DNA from: Apostichopus japonicus
Lineage: Eukaryota; Echinodermata; Holothuroidea; Aspidochirotida; Stichopodidae
Length of the DNA: 64,000 bases
NCBI RefSeq assembly: GCF_037975245.1
Contig: NC_092568.1
Span: 11,495,501-11,559,500, forward strand
Reading direction: 5' to 3'
Of this stretch, positions 61,251 through 64,000 are shown one piece after another. The notes under the pieces are model-generated. The model did not search any database. It was not told the origin of the DNA and was given only the letters and a program-made list of their open reading frames with translations. The translations under genes were made by a program, and so were the position numbers. The number at the start of each line of letters is the position of its first letter. Positions within the stretch are counted from its first letter, which is position 1.

Positions 61251-64000
61251 ATCACCTTTGCCTCGAATCAACACTTTTGTAAAGCTATAGCCTTGAGGAT
61301 TTATTTCATAGTCGATGTAAACTGACAAACTGACAAAAATACAAATCTAAAAAGTAGGGGGATGTTGTAACTACGTGCAATGATAATATATTGCTATAAC
61401 ATGAGGGTTCCGCCTTAAACGAAGCTGTTGTTATTAGAAATATAAGATCTGACTGTTTCTCTCAGTTTGAAGAAATTAAGACTCCATCGTAGCCATTTAG
61501 AAGTCAGAGATTAACGTCTAATTTTCTTATTTGTAATCTAGAACAATTTAGTAAAACTTCAGGTGTTGCCTCAAATTATTGTGTGGCTATATTCACGTGG
61601 TTTCATTTATTTCCGATGATAGTTAACAAAATTGTCAAATTTCGATAAAAATACAAATCTAGGTTTAAAGTGATGTTGTAAATTTGTACATGGGTCATTT
61701 ATTGCCGTATAACATAGGATCGTCGTTAAAACAAGGTATTTTTCTTATTAAGATGAGATGTAACTGTGTCTCTCGGTTTGAAGGAGTTTAGACTCTATCG
61801 TGGTCGTTTAGAAGTCAGAGATCAACTTCTGGAAGCCTTATTGGTAATCCGAAAAAAAAAATCGCGAAACTGAATATTTAGCCTCAAATCAACACTGCTT
61901 TTGTAAGGATATATAGCCTTGTGGATTTATTTATTTTTCGATGTAAATTAACCAAATTTTCAAACTTTCTTATCAAAAAACAAATCTATAAGTTAGATTG
62001 ATGTTGTAAATGCATCCATGGATAATTTATTGTCATAACATAGGTTCCGCCTTAAAAGAAGCTATAATTTATTAGAAAGATGAGATCAGACTGCATGTTT
62101 CCCTCAGTTTGAAGGATTTTAGACTCCACCGTAACCGTTCACACTTATAAAGGCTATAGCCTGGTAGTTTGATTCACTTTCGGTGTACGCATTTTTAAAT
62201 TTCGTTCAAAATACAAATCTAGGGTAAAATGATGTTGTTATTACATCCATGGGTAAGTTATTGTCATAACATAATGTTCCTCCTTAAAACAAGTTATTAT
62301 CATTATTGTTTTAGTTCTGTTGCCAGATAATGCTACCGCTTGGAACCACCGCATCGTGACCGGGTTTGCGTTACCTTACCAAACAAACGCCATACAAAAA
62401 CATAACTGGATCTATCCACTAACAAGTGACGAATTTTCAACGACTTTAATTTATAGTCTTCTGTTTTTCTCATTTGGAACCCATACAAGGGGTTTCCTTA
62501 TATAATCCATGGGATACCATTACAAGGTGCTTTTTCCTCGAAGTGGTCGAGTTTGATTTCGAAAAAAAATGCTAGCAAAGTTTATTTTACAGCAAATGAT
62601 AATAATGGATGCAAATGAGCCTCACTTACGTACCTCAGGTAGGAGGATATTAATGTCCATGTGCTTAATGTCTTTTCGTCGTTATATAGTCATCAATTGA
62701 ATGCTTGATACGTGTTACCGGAAGCCGGTTAAAACACCGGTTAAAACTGTGAATTCTGGACTGCTCACATAGCGTAAACATCTTGTCGTACAGGTTTCAG
62801 TAATATGGAAGCAAACTGCACCACTTGAATGGCATTAATCTCTCTATTTTTATGAACTTATTTCGAATAAGGAAGATGTGGTTCGTCAATGGGTATCGAT
62901 AAAGTCCATTAGTGTGTTACGTGTTGGACACAACGGGGACTACTTGGTATTCAATAAATGACAGTTTTCTTCATTGTTCATCAGAATGTAGTCCATTGAC
63001 TTGTAAAACAAATAGAATAAAGAACAAGGAATCGGGTAAAATTCTTCCGAGATCAAACTAGTTTTATCCTGAGACGTGTACAACGAACAGATAGACCGAA
63101 GAGTTGAAGACATCCCCGAAGATCACGTGTAGTATATGTTCCCTTCCGAGGGGAATGGTTATACAAACCTGACGATGATCACACAGTCACAGTCTCGATG
63201 CAAGGGGACTGGGGTTGAGAGCGGATCAGACGTTTGGTAGTTTAGTTTTCATGCCCAGGTTCTTTCCTGAGTGACTTTTCTTAAAATGTATCCCAGGTAA
63301 TCAATCATGAGAGAATGATCGACAGGTAGACTTTGCTGTAACTCGATAACTCACTTACATAATTAAATACTGAAAAAGGCAGAATTTCCTTCTTGATATG
63401 TTATAATACAAAGAAAACAGACAACTTTGAGTCCAATAATGTTTCTGTAGCTATTCCAGTATTTTGTTCAAGATATGTTTCATTAAATATACTTAATTTC
63501 TTGAATATTCGTTAAGGCTAACTTGATGGTGACGTCGGCTCCTCACTGCAATTCTTATATTGCAATTAATCCGTTGTTTTTGAGGTCAACCAGAATATAT
63601 TCGTTAAACTTCATATAAGCAACAGAGCACCCTTTGATGGCATTCGACATCATTTGTTGTCATTAACAAATTTGTAATAAATTATAAACATGTCATTTAA
63701 GACCATATTATCTTAATTTCTCCCATTGAGTTCTGTAGTGCAACCGAGGAACTAGTCTGATGGGCTGTGTTATAAACTAAAAGGTCCAGTCACTTTAACT
63801 AGTGAACCTCACTGTTTAAAGGGTCATTCCAAAAACAAACAAAAAATCAGTTAATGTGCTATACAACCCTAGCTAGACCGAGAGCAGTGGTTTTTATCGT
63901 TCCATAGCATACAAAGTTAATTTTGTTGCTGAAGTTATCAAAACACAATACGGGGTATATTTTTTTTGTGAATCTCAAGCAAAGTTCTTAAGAATCACTC

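Larger units (their letters stand above)
60190..62310. repeat. Degenerate ~0.3-kb tandem satellite
   Basis: Two anchor blocks alternate. The first, TTGCCTCAAATCAACACTTT, occurs near 60196, 60581, 60831, 61259, 61566 and 61881. The second, ACTGTTTCTCTCAGTTTGAAG, occurs near 60458, 60716, 61450, 61755 and 62092. Other shared blocks are ACAAATCTA, GTGATGTTG and CATAACATA. There are about seven diverged units; one is broken by the SINE-like insertion and one holds a (TA)n run. Confidence 0.85.
58435..64000. other. Region upstream of PNPT1
   Basis: No coding exon was recognised. It holds a YY1-like motif, short palindromic ACTAGT repeats around 58571-58612, a degenerate ~0.3-kb tandem satellite (about 60.19-62.31 kb), a SINE-like insertion and a (TA)n tract. 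62.3-64 kb is unremarkable AT-rich DNA. Confidence 0.5.

Overview
This is AT-rich animal nuclear DNA. It has spliced genes with GT-AG introns, intronless class A GPCR genes, minisatellites, (TA)n tracts, MITE-like elements and a tRNA-derived SINE-like repeat. The proteins look like those of a deuterostome invertebrate, and an echinoderm such as a sea cucumber is my best guess. That is an inference from gene content and style, not from a diagnostic marker.

Layout. 0-18 kb holds three single-exon rhodopsin-family GPCR genes (270-1265 on +, 9117-10100 on -, 17066-18127 on -). They share landmark motifs, and the second and third are clearly closer to each other. The DNA between them is non-coding, with a MITE-like element near 4 kb, an imperfect repeat near 8.6 kb, a virtually perfect 451-bp tandem duplication at 15.7-16.6 kb and a long (TA)n tract. 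23.3-32.2 kb holds the first seven exons of PEX6 on the minus strand, covering the N-terminal region and the first AAA+ module (D1). The catalytic second AAA+ module (D2) was not found in the window. 32.2-35 kb is intergenic and carries a Harbinger-like MITE and a second TIR-bearing element. 35.96-58.41 kb holds a complete 25-exon PNPT1 gene (mitochondrial polynucleotide phosphorylase) on the minus strand. Its exons join in frame to about 774 codons, close to the human length. 58.4-64 kb lies upstream of PNPT1. It has a YY1-like promoter motif and a degenerate tandem satellite of about 0.3-kb units, interrupted by a SINE-like insertion.

Function. PNPT1 acts in mitochondrial RNA metabolism and PEX6 recycles the peroxisomal import receptor; they lie head to tail on one strand and there is no sign that they are co-regulated. 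The GPCRs are probably orphan receptors of a locally expanded family.

The most unusual signal is in the PNPT1 introns. Several carry tandem repeats lying against the 3' end of the preceding exon. In intron 7 the repeat unit itself contains the last ~35 bp of exon 7 plus its splice donor, giving about a dozen downstream pseudo-donors. In intron 18 the end of exon 18 plus its donor has been duplicated, inside an older ~286-bp tandem repeat.
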